Assembly: GCA_001770655.1 (NCBI GenBank)
Contig: MERQ01000045.1
Location: forward strand, 1-64,000
Source: Betaproteobacteria bacterium RIFCSPLOWO2_12_FULL_68_20
Lineage (GTDB): Bacteria; Pseudomonadota; Gammaproteobacteria; Burkholderiales; SG8-39
Direction: 5' to 3'
DNA length: 64,000 nt
Positions 1 through 7,660 of the stretch are shown here, one piece after another; the first letter of the stretch is position 1; each line of letters opens with the position of its first letter. The notes under the pieces were generated by a model. The model did not search any database, had not been told where the DNA came from, and saw only the letters and a program-made list of their open reading frames with translations. A program made the position numbers and the translations under genes.

Positions 1-58
1 ATTCTGGAGCGAGCCGGAGCGCGGCGCGGATTCTGGAGCGAGCCGGAGCGCGGCGCGG
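1..58. repeat. Perfect 29-bp tandem duplication
   Basis: Bases 1-29 and 30-58 are identical copies of a 29-bp unit. The unit length is not a multiple of three, so the second copy shifts any reading frame running through it. It lies at the very edge of the window, upstream of the MoaD-like gene. It may be a real short tandem duplication, or an assembly artefact if this is also a contig end. Confidence 0.8.
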
Positions 59-369
59 CGGGCGCCACGGGCGCACCCCTCGCCGCGCAGGTCTGGCTGT
101 TCGGGCGGCTCGCCCGCGCCGCGGAAAAGCAGCCGCTGAGCCTGGCGCTGCCGAACCCTTTCTGCGTTCGCGACGTGATCGCCGAGCTGCAGCGTCGCTG
201 CGACGACGAAGCCTTGGCGCCGCTCACTGGAGCGAACGCCGGGAGACTGAGGGATTGCCGCGTGTTCGTGGATGGCTTGCCGGTCGAGGACGCGGGCGCG
301 CCGATCGCGCCGCGGGCCTCGCCGGCGCGGGTGGAGATCATCCTGCTCACCGCGATCGAAGGGGGCTGA
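1..369 (+). CDS. MoaD/ThiS-family sulfur carrier protein, 5' end uncertain
   Basis: This is a small ubiquitin-fold sulfur carrier. The family transfers sulfur as a C-terminal thiocarboxylate, for example during molybdopterin synthesis. The frame is open from the window start. The recognisable domain begins around base 91 with a beta-strand (VWLFGRLA), and the protein ends in TAIEGG, the diglycine tail needed for activation. There is no ATG, GTG or TTG in frame before the GTG at 175, which would cut off the first strand, so the true start is upstream or non-canonical. It ends 6 bp before the molybdenum oxidoreductase gene, which fits a dedicated role in supplying molybdopterin or sulfur to that enzyme. 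The 29-bp duplication at the window edge makes the upstream frame unreliable. Confidence 0.65.
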   Translation: MLERAGARRGFWSEPERGAAGATGAPLAAQVWLFGRLARAAEKQPLSLALPNPFCVRDVIAELQRRCDDEALAPLTGANAGRLRDCRVFVDGLPVEDAGAPIAPRASPARVEIILLTAIEGG

Positions 370-375
370 CCCGCC

Positions 376-2964
376 ATGAACGACCTCGCCACTCCGATCC
401 GCGACGACGCCTGGATTCCCTCCTCGTGCGCGCTGTGCTACGGCTCCTGCTCGATCCTCGCGCACCGCGTGGACGGCGTGGTGGTGAAGGTCGAGGGCAA
501 TCCGCAGAGCGTGGTCGGGAAAGGTCGCCTGTGCGGCAAGGGCGCGGGCGGCATCATGACCCACTACGATCCCAACCGGCTGAAAACGCCGCTGCGCCGC
601 ACCAACCCGAAAAAAGGCCTCGACGAGGATCCGCGCTGGAAGGAGATCACCTGGGACGACGCGCTCGAGGAGATCGCGGCGCGCCTGCGCCGCATCCGCG
701 CCGAGGACTCGCGCAAGCTCGTCATGCAGCGCACCACCACGGTCACTGCGAGCCGGCTGCCGATGCAGACCTTCGCGGCGGCGTTCGGCACGCCCAATCT
801 CTCCACCGCCGGCGGCGGGCTGCACTGCGGCAACGGCGCCCACCTGCTCTCCGGGATCATGCACGCGTCGTGGTCGGTGGTGCCCGATTTCGAGTACTGC
901 AACTACGCGATCTACTTCGGCGCCTCGAAGGGTCACGGCGCCGGACACGCCTCCGCTTCCAACATGGGCCTCGCTGCCGAGGCGCGCGCGCGCGGCATGA
1001 AGCTGGTGGTGGTCGATCCGATGTGCAATTTCGCCTCGGCCAAGGCGAGCGAATGGGTGCCGCTGCGCGTCGGCACCGACGGGGCGCTCGCGCTCGCGAT
1101 GTGCAACACGATGGCGAACGAGCTGGGCATCTACGATGCCGCCTACCTCCAGGCGAAGACCAACGCCCCCTACCTGATCGGTCCCGACAAGCTCTACGTG
1201 CGCGATCCGGCGAGCGGCAAACCGCTGGTGTGGGACAAGGCCGCCGGCGCCGCGCGGCCCTATACCGACGCAAGGCCGGCAGACACGGCCCTGGAGGGCG
1301 AGCTCGAGGCGAACGGCGTGCGCTGCCAGCCGGCGTTCCAGAAGCTCAAGGACCACCTGCGCCGGTTCTCCCCGGAATGGGGCGAGGCGATCAGCACCGT
1401 GCCGGCGACCACCATCCGCCGCCTCGCGCGCGAGTTCGCGCGCGAGGCGCGCATCGGCAGCACCATCGTCGTCGAGGGCGTGACGCTCCCGTACCGGCCG
1501 GTGGCGGCGATCGCCTTCCGCGGCGCGCAGGGGCACAAGAACTCGGTGTACAACTTCCTCGCCATCGAGCTGCTCAACCAGCTGGTCGGCGCGGCCGACG
1601 TGGTCGGCTCGTGCCTCGGCTTCAACCCGGCCTGCGGCGGCTTTCCCGAGACCGGCCGGCCGCGCTACGTGCCGAGCGCCGGGCCGGACGGATTGATGAC
1701 GGTCGGCATGTGGATGGGCTACCACTATCCCTATCCCATCGCCGAGCCGCGCATGCCGCGCAACCTCGGCTTGCAGGACCTGTTCGCGATGGGCATGACT
1801 TCGCCCTTCCTCGACTCCGACGACCGCGAGCAGATGTGGAGCCGCTTCGAGCTCGGCTACCGCCCGGAGATGATGCTCAACTTCGGCGCCAACCTGCTGA
1901 TGAGCATCGCCAACCGCGAGACCGTGGCGCGCTCGCTCGCGGCGTACGAATTCATGGTCTCGATCGACCTGTTCGAGACCGAGACCACGCGCTTCGCCGA
2001 CATCGTGCTGCCAGATTGCAGCTACCTGCAGACGCTCGATTCGCGCTCCAACTTCCCGTTCATCTTCAGCCTGCCTGCCGGCATGGGCGAGTGGTGCTGG
2101 CCGATCCGCCAGCCGGTGCTCGCGCCCGAAGGCGGGCAGCGCCGCTTCCAGGACGTGCTGCTCGAGCTCGCCGAGCGCATCGGCATGCGCGCCGACCTGA
2201 ACGCCGCCTACAACGCCTCGATGAACCTGGCGCCCGAATTCCGGCTGCAGGGCGAGCGGCGCTACACGTTCGAGGAGATCTGCGACGCCGAGCTGAAGAG
2301 CAACTTCGGGCCAGGGCGCGGGCTCGATTGGTTCAAGGAGCACGGCCTCGTCAAGTGGCCGAAGCGGCCCGAGGAGGTTTACTGGCGGCCGTTCGTCGAC
2401 GTGCGGGTGCCGGTGTACTGGGAGTTCATGGTCCCGCTCGCCGAGAAAATCGACGCCCTCACGGCGCCGCGCGGACTCAAGCTGCCGCGCGAGTACTACG
2501 AGCCGCTGCCCGATTTCCTTCCCTGCGCGTCGCACGACTGCAAGGCGCCGGGGTTCGACCTGACCGCGTTCTACTACCGCGACAGCATCCACACCAACAG
2601 CTTCACCATGGAGAACCCGTGGCTGGACGAAGCCGCGCGGCTCGACCCGTTCTCCTACACCATCGCCATCAATGCCGACACCGCGACGAAAAAGGGCCTC
2701 GCCGACGGCGCGCTCGTGCGGGTGGAGACCGAAAGCGGCCGCAGCGTCGAGGGGCGCGTGCGCCTGACCCAGGCGATCCACCCCGAGGGGCTCGGCATCG
2801 CCGCCTGCGCGGGCCACTGGGGCGACGGCATGCCGGTGGCGAAGGGCAAAGGCGTGTTCTTCAACGGCCTGCTCGATCTCGACTGGGAGCACGTGAGCCC
2901 GGTCAACCTGAACCTCGACTTGTGCGCGCGGGTGAGGGTGACGCCAGTGGAGGCGCGGCGATGA
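376..2964 (+). CDS. Molybdopterin oxidoreductase catalytic subunit (DMSO reductase family)
   Basis: This 862-residue protein is a Mo/W-bisPGD enzyme and the catalytic subunit of a membrane-linked redox complex. The N-terminal [4Fe-4S] motif is complete: C18-x2-C21-x3-C25-x27-C53. C151, in the segment GGLHCGNGAH, is the best candidate for the protein ligand to molybdenum. The C-terminal part, from about residue 740, looks like the usual molydopterin dinucleotide-binding barrel. There is no twin-arginine signal, so the enzyme probably faces the cytoplasm. The next gene overlaps it by 4 bp (ATGA) and encodes the FeS subunit, followed by a membrane anchor, giving a DmsABC-like set. The substrate cannot be read from sequence; candidates include sulfur oxyanions, polysulfide, or oxidation/hydroxylation of organic substrates. 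Confidence 0.88.
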   Translation: MNDLATPIRDDAWIPSSCALCYGSCSILAHRVDGVVVKVEGNPQSVVGKGRLCGKGAGGIMTHYDPNRLKTPLRRTNPKKGLDEDPRWKEITWDDALEEIAARLRRIRAEDSRKLVMQRTTTVTASRLPMQTFAAAFGTPNLSTAGGGLHCGNGAHLLSGIMHASWSVVPDFEYCNYAIYFGASKGHGAGHASASNMGLAAEARARGMKLVVVDPMCNFASAKASEWVPLRVGTDGALALAMCNTMANELGIYDAAYLQAKTNAPYLIGPDKLYVRDPASGKPLVWDKAAGAARPYTDARPADTALEGELEANGVRCQPAFQKLKDHLRRFSPEWGEAISTVPATTIRRLAREFAREARIGSTIVVEGVTLPYRPVAAIAFRGAQGHKNSVYNFLAIELLNQLVGAADVVGSCLGFNPACGGFPETGRPRYVPSAGPDGLMTVGMWMGYHYPYPIAEPRMPRNLGLQDLFAMGMTSPFLDSDDREQMWSRFELGYRPEMMLNFGANLLMSIANRETVARSLAAYEFMVSIDLFETETTRFADIVLPDCSYLQTLDSRSNFPFIFSLPAGMGEWCWPIRQPVLAPEGGQRRFQDVLLELAERIGMRADLNAAYNASMNLAPEFRLQGERRYTFEEICDAELKSNFGPGRGLDWFKEHGLVKWPKRPEEVYWRPFVDVRVPVYWEFMVPLAEKIDALTAPRGLKLPREYYEPLPDFLPCASHDCKAPGFDLTAFYYRDSIHTNSFTMENPWLDEAARLDPFSYTIAINADTATKKGLADGALVRVETESGRSVEGRVRLTQAIHPEGLGIAACAGHWGDGMPVAKGKGVFFNGLLDLDWEHVSPVNLNLDLCARVRVTPVEARR

Positions 2965-3563
2965 GGCGGGGCATGGTGATCGACCTGCGCCGCTGCACCG
3001 GCTGCTACGGCTGCCAGATCTCGTGCAAGGCCGAGCACGGCACGCCGCCCGGGGTGTTGTTCGCCCGTGTGCTCAAGCGCGAGGAAGGCCGTTACCCGAG
3101 CATGCGGCTGTTGTTCCTGCCGGTGCTGTGCAATCACTGCGCGGAGCCGCCGTGCGTCGAGGCCTGCCCGACCGGCGCGAGCTTCAAGTGGGAGGACGGC
3201 ATCGTCGACATCGATCAAGACAAGTGCGTCGGCTGCCGCTCGTGCATGATGGCCTGCCCGTACGCCAACCGTTACCTGAACGACAGCCCGCAGAATTATT
3301 TCGAGCAGGGCGCGACGCCCTTTGAGGCGGCGCGCACCGCGCGCCACCAGACCGACGTGGTGATGAAGTGCAATTTCTGCCGCGATCGCGTGCGCGCCGG
3401 GAAGCCGCCGGCGTGCGTCGCCAACTGCCCGACCGCCGCGCGCACCTTCGGCGATCTGGACGATCCGGCGAGCGAGGTGTCGCGGCTCATCCAGGAGCGC
3501 GGCGGCTTCCCGCTGCACCCCGAGGCCGGCACCAGGCCGTCGGTCTTCTACCTGCCGCCGTGA
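2961..3563 (+). CDS. DmsB/NrfC-type 4Fe-4S ferredoxin subunit
   Basis: This 200-residue electron-transfer subunit has four cysteine groups arranged for four [4Fe-4S] clusters: C12/C15/C18/C22, C57/C60/C65/C69, C89/C92/C95/C99 and C137/C140/C152/C156. This is the standard DmsB pattern. It carries electrons between the molybdenum subunit encoded upstream and the membrane anchor encoded downstream. The ATG at 2961 overlaps the TGA of the catalytic gene (ATGA). An open frame extends far upstream but is only the shadow of the catalytic gene. There is no signal peptide, matching a cytoplasmic catalytic subunit. Confidence 0.93.
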   Translation: MRRGMVIDLRRCTGCYGCQISCKAEHGTPPGVLFARVLKREEGRYPSMRLLFLPVLCNHCAEPPCVEACPTGASFKWEDGIVDIDQDKCVGCRSCMMACPYANRYLNDSPQNYFEQGATPFEAARTARHQTDVVMKCNFCRDRVRAGKPPACVANCPTAARTFGDLDDPASEVSRLIQERGGFPLHPEAGTRPSVFYLPP

Positions 3564-3579
3564 GCCGGGAGAGCGAGCC

Positions 3580-4509
3580 ATGCAGACGACGCGCGCCAAA
3601 TACGAGCGGCTGATCGGCGACCTGCGCACCGAGCTGCGGCCGCAGCGCGAATGGTGCGAGGGTCGCGGGCTGTTCCTCGTGATCGGGCACTTCGTGGTCG
3701 GCGTCGCCGCCGGCACGTGGCTGTTCGCGCTGCTGTTCGAGAGCCGCGCGGGGCTGGCGGCCGCCTTCGGCCTTGCCGCGCTCGGGGGCCTGGCGCATCT
3801 CGCGTTTCTCGGCCGTCCCGGGCGCTTCTGGCGCATGGCGGCGCACTGGCGCACTTCGTGGATCTCGCGCGGCTTCGTCGGGCTCGCCCTGTTTCTCGCC
3901 GGCGCGGCCCTTTACCTCGTTGCGCTGTTTGCGCCGGGCGCGCCGTGGGCGGCCGGGTCCTGGCTCGCGCAAACCGGATACGCGGCTGCGCTCGCGGGCA
4001 TGCTCGTGCTCATGGTGTACATGGGATTCGTGTACACCGCCTCCAAGGGCGTGCCGTTCTGGACCTCGCCCCTGCACCCGGCGCTCTACATCGCGTACGC
4101 GCTGCGCGGCGGTGTCGCGGCGCTCGCCGTCGCGCTCGCGCTCGGCGCCGCCAGCAGCGCGACGATGGAAGGGCTGCTGCTCGCGTGGTCGGGGGTGACG
4201 GCGGCGGTGATCGCGCTGTTCGCGCTCGAGGTGCACGGCGCGCTCACCGGAGGCAATGCGGCTGCGCGCCGCTCGGTGCACGAGCTGCTCGCTGGGCGCG
4301 TCGCGCTCTATTTCTACTGCGGCACGCTCGCGCTGGGCATCCTGGTTCCGGCCTGGCTCGCCTGGCAGGGCCTCTCCGGGCAGCTGTCGCTCGCAGCGCT
4401 CGCGGCACTGGGGCTCGCCTCCGCGCTCGGCGATTTCTTCATGAAATACGCGACGATCCGGGCGGGCGTGCTCCTGCCCGTGTGGACGCCCATGGCGCCG
4501 CAGCGCTAG
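3580..4509 (+). CDS. DmsC/NrfD-type membrane anchor subunit
   Basis: This 309-residue protein has about eight hydrophobic segments, spread from residue 30 to the C-terminus. It is the quinone-interacting anchor expected for a DmsABC-like complex. The N-terminal 25 residues are hydrophilic. The segment around residues 75-95 (AFLGRPGRFWRM, then WRTSWISRG) resembles the conserved loop of DmsC-family proteins, and a similar loop occurs in the fused FeS-membrane protein at 22847-24445. The gene starts 16 bp after the FeS gene. It ends 6 bp before the convergent marR-type gene. Confidence 0.85.
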   Translation: MQTTRAKYERLIGDLRTELRPQREWCEGRGLFLVIGHFVVGVAAGTWLFALLFESRAGLAAAFGLAALGGLAHLAFLGRPGRFWRMAAHWRTSWISRGFVGLALFLAGAALYLVALFAPGAPWAAGSWLAQTGYAAALAGMLVLMVYMGFVYTASKGVPFWTSPLHPALYIAYALRGGVAALAVALALGAASSATMEGLLLAWSGVTAAVIALFALEVHGALTGGNAAARRSVHELLAGRVALYFYCGTLALGILVPAWLAWQGLSGQLSLAALAALGLASALGDFFMKYATIRAGVLLPVWTPMAPQR

Positions 4510-4515
4510 CCGGGG

Positions 4516-5016
4516 TCAGGCTCGCTTTCGGCGCTGTCGCGGGCGGGAACCCTGCGCCACCCCCACCGGATCGATGATCGCGCCATGCCCGCGCAGGAAC
4601 GCCTCCAGCAACTCCAGGAACTGAACGCGCCTCGCACGCGGCAACGGCGCGAGCGCGGCCTGCTGCGCGCGCCTGGCGGCGGGCTCGATGGCGGAGAGGA
4701 GGCGGCGGCCCGCGGAACTCAGCGTCAGGTGCTTGCAGCGGCTGTCCCGGTCGTTCACCGAGCGCTCGATGAGGCCGCGCGCGGCGAGCAGCCGCACCAC
4801 CAGCCCCGCGGTGGAACGATCCAGCCCGACCATGCGCCCGAGCCCGAGCTGATCCAGGCCCGGGAACTCGCGCAGGGCGCACAGCGCGCCGTACTGCGAC
4901 GGCGTGATGTTGAAGTCGCGGCAATGATCGAGAAACAGCGCCGCGGTGATCTGATGGCAGCGCTTGAGCAGGAAGCCCGGTCGGCGGTACATGTTTCGCA
5001 GCGGCGCTTTGTCCAT
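4516..5016 (-). CDS. MarR-family transcriptional regulator
   Basis: This 166-residue winged-helix repressor shows the MarR signature: TPSQYGALCALREFPG, then a recognition-helix region (GLDRSTAGLVVRLLAARGLIER) and the wing sequence NDRDSRCKHLTLSSAG. It is transcribed divergently from the amidohydrolase-CoA ligase-hydrolase genes, with 77 bp between the start codons. It most likely controls that operon in response to an aromatic or phenolic ligand. The C-terminus is rich in Arg and Lys. The ligand is not predictable. Confidence 0.88.
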   Translation of the reverse strand: MDKAPLRNMYRRPGFLLKRCHQITAALFLDHCRDFNITPSQYGALCALREFPGLDQLGLGRMVGLDRSTAGLVVRLLAARGLIERSVNDRDSRCKHLTLSSAGRRLLSAIEPAARRAQQAALAPLPRARRVQFLELLEAFLRGHGAIIDPVGVAQGSRPRQRRKRA

Positions 5017-5042
5017 ACCGGGCGATCCGCGTCATGATACAG

Positions 5043-5059
5043 CGCCGGCCGCGCCGGCG
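5043..5059. promoter_or_regulatory. Candidate operator palindrome between marR-type gene and amidohydrolase
   Basis: There is a 7+3+7 perfect inverted repeat (CGCCGGC-CGC-GCCGGCG) in the divergent intergenic region. Its position suits a MarR-dimer operator. It is pure G/C in a GC-rich genome, so a chance palindrome is possible, and MarR operators are usually more AT-rich. Confidence 0.35.
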
Positions 5060-5093
5060 ATCGGATGCCGCCGTCAACCTCAGGGGATCAGGC

Positions 5094-6110
5094 ATGAAAC
5101 TGGACATCTTCAATCACGTTTTCCCGAAGAAATATTTCGAGTGCATGCTCAAGGTCGCGCCTAACGGCAGGGACATGCACAAGCGCGTGCGCGCGATCCC
5201 GTCGATCGTGGACATGGACGCGCGCTTCCGCATCATGGACAGGTTCGGTCCGGACTACGCGCAGGTGATCTGCCTCGGCGCGCCGCCGATCGAGGTGTTC
5301 GGGCCACCGCCCGTCTCGACCGACATGGCGAAAATCGCCAACGACGGCATGGCCGATCTGGTTCGAAAGCATTCGGATCGCTTCCCAGCCTTCATCGCCT
5401 CGCTGCCGATGAACGATCCGAAGGGGCTGCTCAAGGAAGCGAAGCGCGCGATCAAGGATCTCGGCGCGGTGGGCGTGCAGATCTTCACCAACGTGCTCGG
5501 CAAGCCGCTGACTACGCCGGAGACGATGCCGCTGTTCGACCTGATGGCGAAACTCGATCTGCCGATCTGGCTGCACCCGGCGCGCGGCGCGGACACTCCC
5601 GACTACAAGAGCGAGAGCAAGAGCCACTACGAGATCTGGTGGACCTTCGGCTGGCCCTACGAGACGAGCGTCGCGATGGCGCACATGGTGTTCGCGGGGC
5701 TTTTCGACCAGCACCCCGGCCTCAAGATCATCACGCACCACATGGGCGGCATGGTCCCGTACTTCGAAGGCCGCGTCGGGCCCGGCTGGGACCAGCTCGG
5801 CACGCGCACTTCCGACGTGGACTACACCAGGCTGCTGAAGAAGCTGAACAAGCGCCCGCTCGATTACTTCCGGATGTTCTACGCCGACACGGCGCTGTTC
5901 GGCGCCTGGGAAGCGACCAAGTGCGGGCTCAAGTTCTTCGGCGTGGACCACGTGCTGTTCGCCTCGGATGCGCCTTTCGACCCGGAAAAGGGCTCGATGT
6001 ACACGCGCACCACGATCGAGATCATCGACCGGCTCGACCTCTCGCCGGACGAGCGCAGCGCGATCTACGAGGGCAACGCGCGCCGCCTGCTCAAGCTCGC
6101 GCCGGGCTGA
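5094..6110 (+). CDS. Amidohydrolase-2 family enzyme (ACMSD-like decarboxylase/hydrolase)
   Basis: This 338-residue TIM-barrel metalloenzyme belongs to the family of aminocarboxymuconate-semialdehyde decarboxylase, gamma-resorcylate decarboxylase and related enzymes. Visible metal or active-site segments are FNHVFP at the N-terminus, WLHPARG, ITHHMGG and FASDAPFDPE. The first metal motif has only one histidine (H8), so the binding site differs from the HxH type. The ATG at 5094, just after AGGGGATCAGGC, matches the family N-terminus; an in-frame start at 5034 would add a low-complexity extension. The next gene, a CoA ligase, begins 4 bp later, so decarboxylation or hydrolysis coupled to CoA activation of a carboxylic acid is plausible. 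Confidence 0.85.
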   Translation: MKLDIFNHVFPKKYFECMLKVAPNGRDMHKRVRAIPSIVDMDARFRIMDRFGPDYAQVICLGAPPIEVFGPPPVSTDMAKIANDGMADLVRKHSDRFPAFIASLPMNDPKGLLKEAKRAIKDLGAVGVQIFTNVLGKPLTTPETMPLFDLMAKLDLPIWLHPARGADTPDYKSESKSHYEIWWTFGWPYETSVAMAHMVFAGLFDQHPGLKIITHHMGGMVPYFEGRVGPGWDQLGTRTSDVDYTRLLKKLNKRPLDYFRMFYADTALFGAWEATKCGLKFFGVDHVLFASDAPFDPEKGSMYTRTTIEIIDRLDLSPDERSAIYEGNARRLLKLAPG

Positions 6111-6114
6111 TCGC

Positions 6115-7644
6115 ATGCTCGGCACCCTGCGCGATCACTTCGCCGCGACGGTCTCCAGGTGGCCGGGCAGAACGGCCCTCCTGGAGGGCGAGCGTGCCTG
6201 GACCTGGAGCGAGCTCGACCGCGCGGTGAACCGGCTGGCCAATTTCCTGCGCCACCTGGGGGCGCGCAAGGGCGACGCAGTCGGGCTACTGCTGGTCAAC
6301 TGCGCCGAGTTCGCCATCGGCTTCCTCGCCTGCCAGAAGCTCGGCGCGGTGTCCTCGTGTCTCAACTACCGCCTGGCCGCGGGCCCGATCGGCCACGCGG
6401 TGCGCGAGGAGAGGCTGAAGGCCGTGATCTTCAATGCCGAGCTCGCGGGCAAGCTCGCCGACGCGATGCAGCAGGCCGGCTCCTGCCGCTTCCTGTGCGC
6501 CGGCGCGCCGGCGCCGGGCGGCGCCCTCGGCTTCGATGAATGCGGCGCCTTCCCGGCGAGCGAGCCGCCGCCGGTCGACATCGCCGAAAGCGACATTTGC
6601 AACGTCATCCACACCTCGGGAACGACCGGCAGGCCGAAGGGCGCCGCCTTCACCAATGAGACCCAGATCCTCAGCGGCATCCAGTACTGCCTCGAAATGG
6701 GGCTGGATCGGGGCCACGTGGGAATGAGCCTCGCCCCGGTGGTGATCGGCGCGGCCACGAATTTCTTCGTCGCCTATGTGTTCGTCGGCGCCGCCCAGGT
6801 GATGATCGGCGAATACGAGGCGCAAAAGGCGCTGCGCCTGATCGCGCGTCACCGGGTCACCGAGGCGTTCGCGGTGCCGACGCAGATGTACCAGATGGCC
6901 GAGGCCAGGGCGCAGCTCGGTGCGCTCGATATCGCGTCGCTGCGCCTGCTGCGCAGCGGCGGCTCGGCGCTGCCACGCACGCTGCTGCACCGGGTGCGCG
7001 AAGCGCTGGGCTGCGAGGTCCTCAACACCTACGGCACGACCGAGAGCTGCACCGCCGTCACCGCCTGCCACACCGGCCTGGAGCCGGAGGACAAGTGGGA
7101 AAGCATCGGCAAGCCCAGCTATTTCCAGGAGGTGCGCGTGGCTCGCGCCGCGCAGGATGTGCAGGCCGCGCCCGAGGACGCGATCGCCGCCCCGGGCGAG
7201 GGGCAGCTGATCAACCGCGGCCCGCAGTGCGTCGCCGAATACTATCGCTCGCCGCTCGAGAGCCTGCGCGGCCGGGACGGCTGGCAATACACGCGCGACA
7301 TCGTCAGAGTCGACGCCGAAGGCTACCTCTACCCGGTCGATCGCATGGACAACGTCATCATCAGCGGCGGAGAGAACATCTATCCGCAGGAGATCGAGTT
7401 CTTCCTGTCCAAGCATCCGCTCATCGCCGACATCGCCGTGTGCGGCGTGCCGGACGAGAAGTGGGGACAGGTGATCAAGGCGCTGATCGTGCGCCGCTCG
7501 CCCGAGCTCACCCCCGAGGCGCTCGAGCGCTACTGCCTGGAGAGCAGCGATCTGGCGCGCCACAAGCGGCCGAGGCTGGTCCAGTTCGTCGACTCGGTGC
7601 CCCGCAACGTGCTGGGAAAGATCGACCGGACCGCGCTGCGCTAG
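6115..7644 (+). CDS. AMP-dependent acyl-CoA synthetase
   Basis: This 509-residue ligase of the ANL superfamily activates a carboxylic acid with ATP and CoA. Motifs in order are the P-loop HTSGTTGRPKG, the A5 motif YGTTES, the hinge region YTRD (normally TGD) with GGENIYPQEIE, and the C-terminal lysine motif NVLGKIDR. The ATG at 6115 follows the amidohydrolase stop by 4 bp. The substrate is unknown. The context of an ACMSD-like enzyme and an esterase-like hydrolase suggests an aromatic or cyclic acid. Confidence 0.9.
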   Translation: MLGTLRDHFAATVSRWPGRTALLEGERAWTWSELDRAVNRLANFLRHLGARKGDAVGLLLVNCAEFAIGFLACQKLGAVSSCLNYRLAAGPIGHAVREERLKAVIFNAELAGKLADAMQQAGSCRFLCAGAPAPGGALGFDECGAFPASEPPPVDIAESDICNVIHTSGTTGRPKGAAFTNETQILSGIQYCLEMGLDRGHVGMSLAPVVIGAATNFFVAYVFVGAAQVMIGEYEAQKALRLIARHRVTEAFAVPTQMYQMAEARAQLGALDIASLRLLRSGGSALPRTLLHRVREALGCEVLNTYGTTESCTAVTACHTGLEPEDKWESIGKPSYFQEVRVARAAQDVQAAPEDAIAAPGEGQLINRGPQCVAEYYRSPLESLRGRDGWQYTRDIVRVDAEGYLYPVDRMDNVIISGGENIYPQEIEFFLSKHPLIADIAVCGVPDEKWGQVIKALIVRRSPELTPEALERYCLESSDLARHKRPRLVQFVDSVPRNVLGKIDRTALR

Positions 7645-7660
7645 GCGCAAGGAGCGGCGC

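Noticed and set aside
255-2960. Very long open frame in +3 upstream of the ferredoxin gene
   Set aside because: Its translation is Arg/Ala/Gly-rich and lacks domains until base 2961. It is the out-of-frame shadow of the molybdenum catalytic gene, common in GC-rich DNA.
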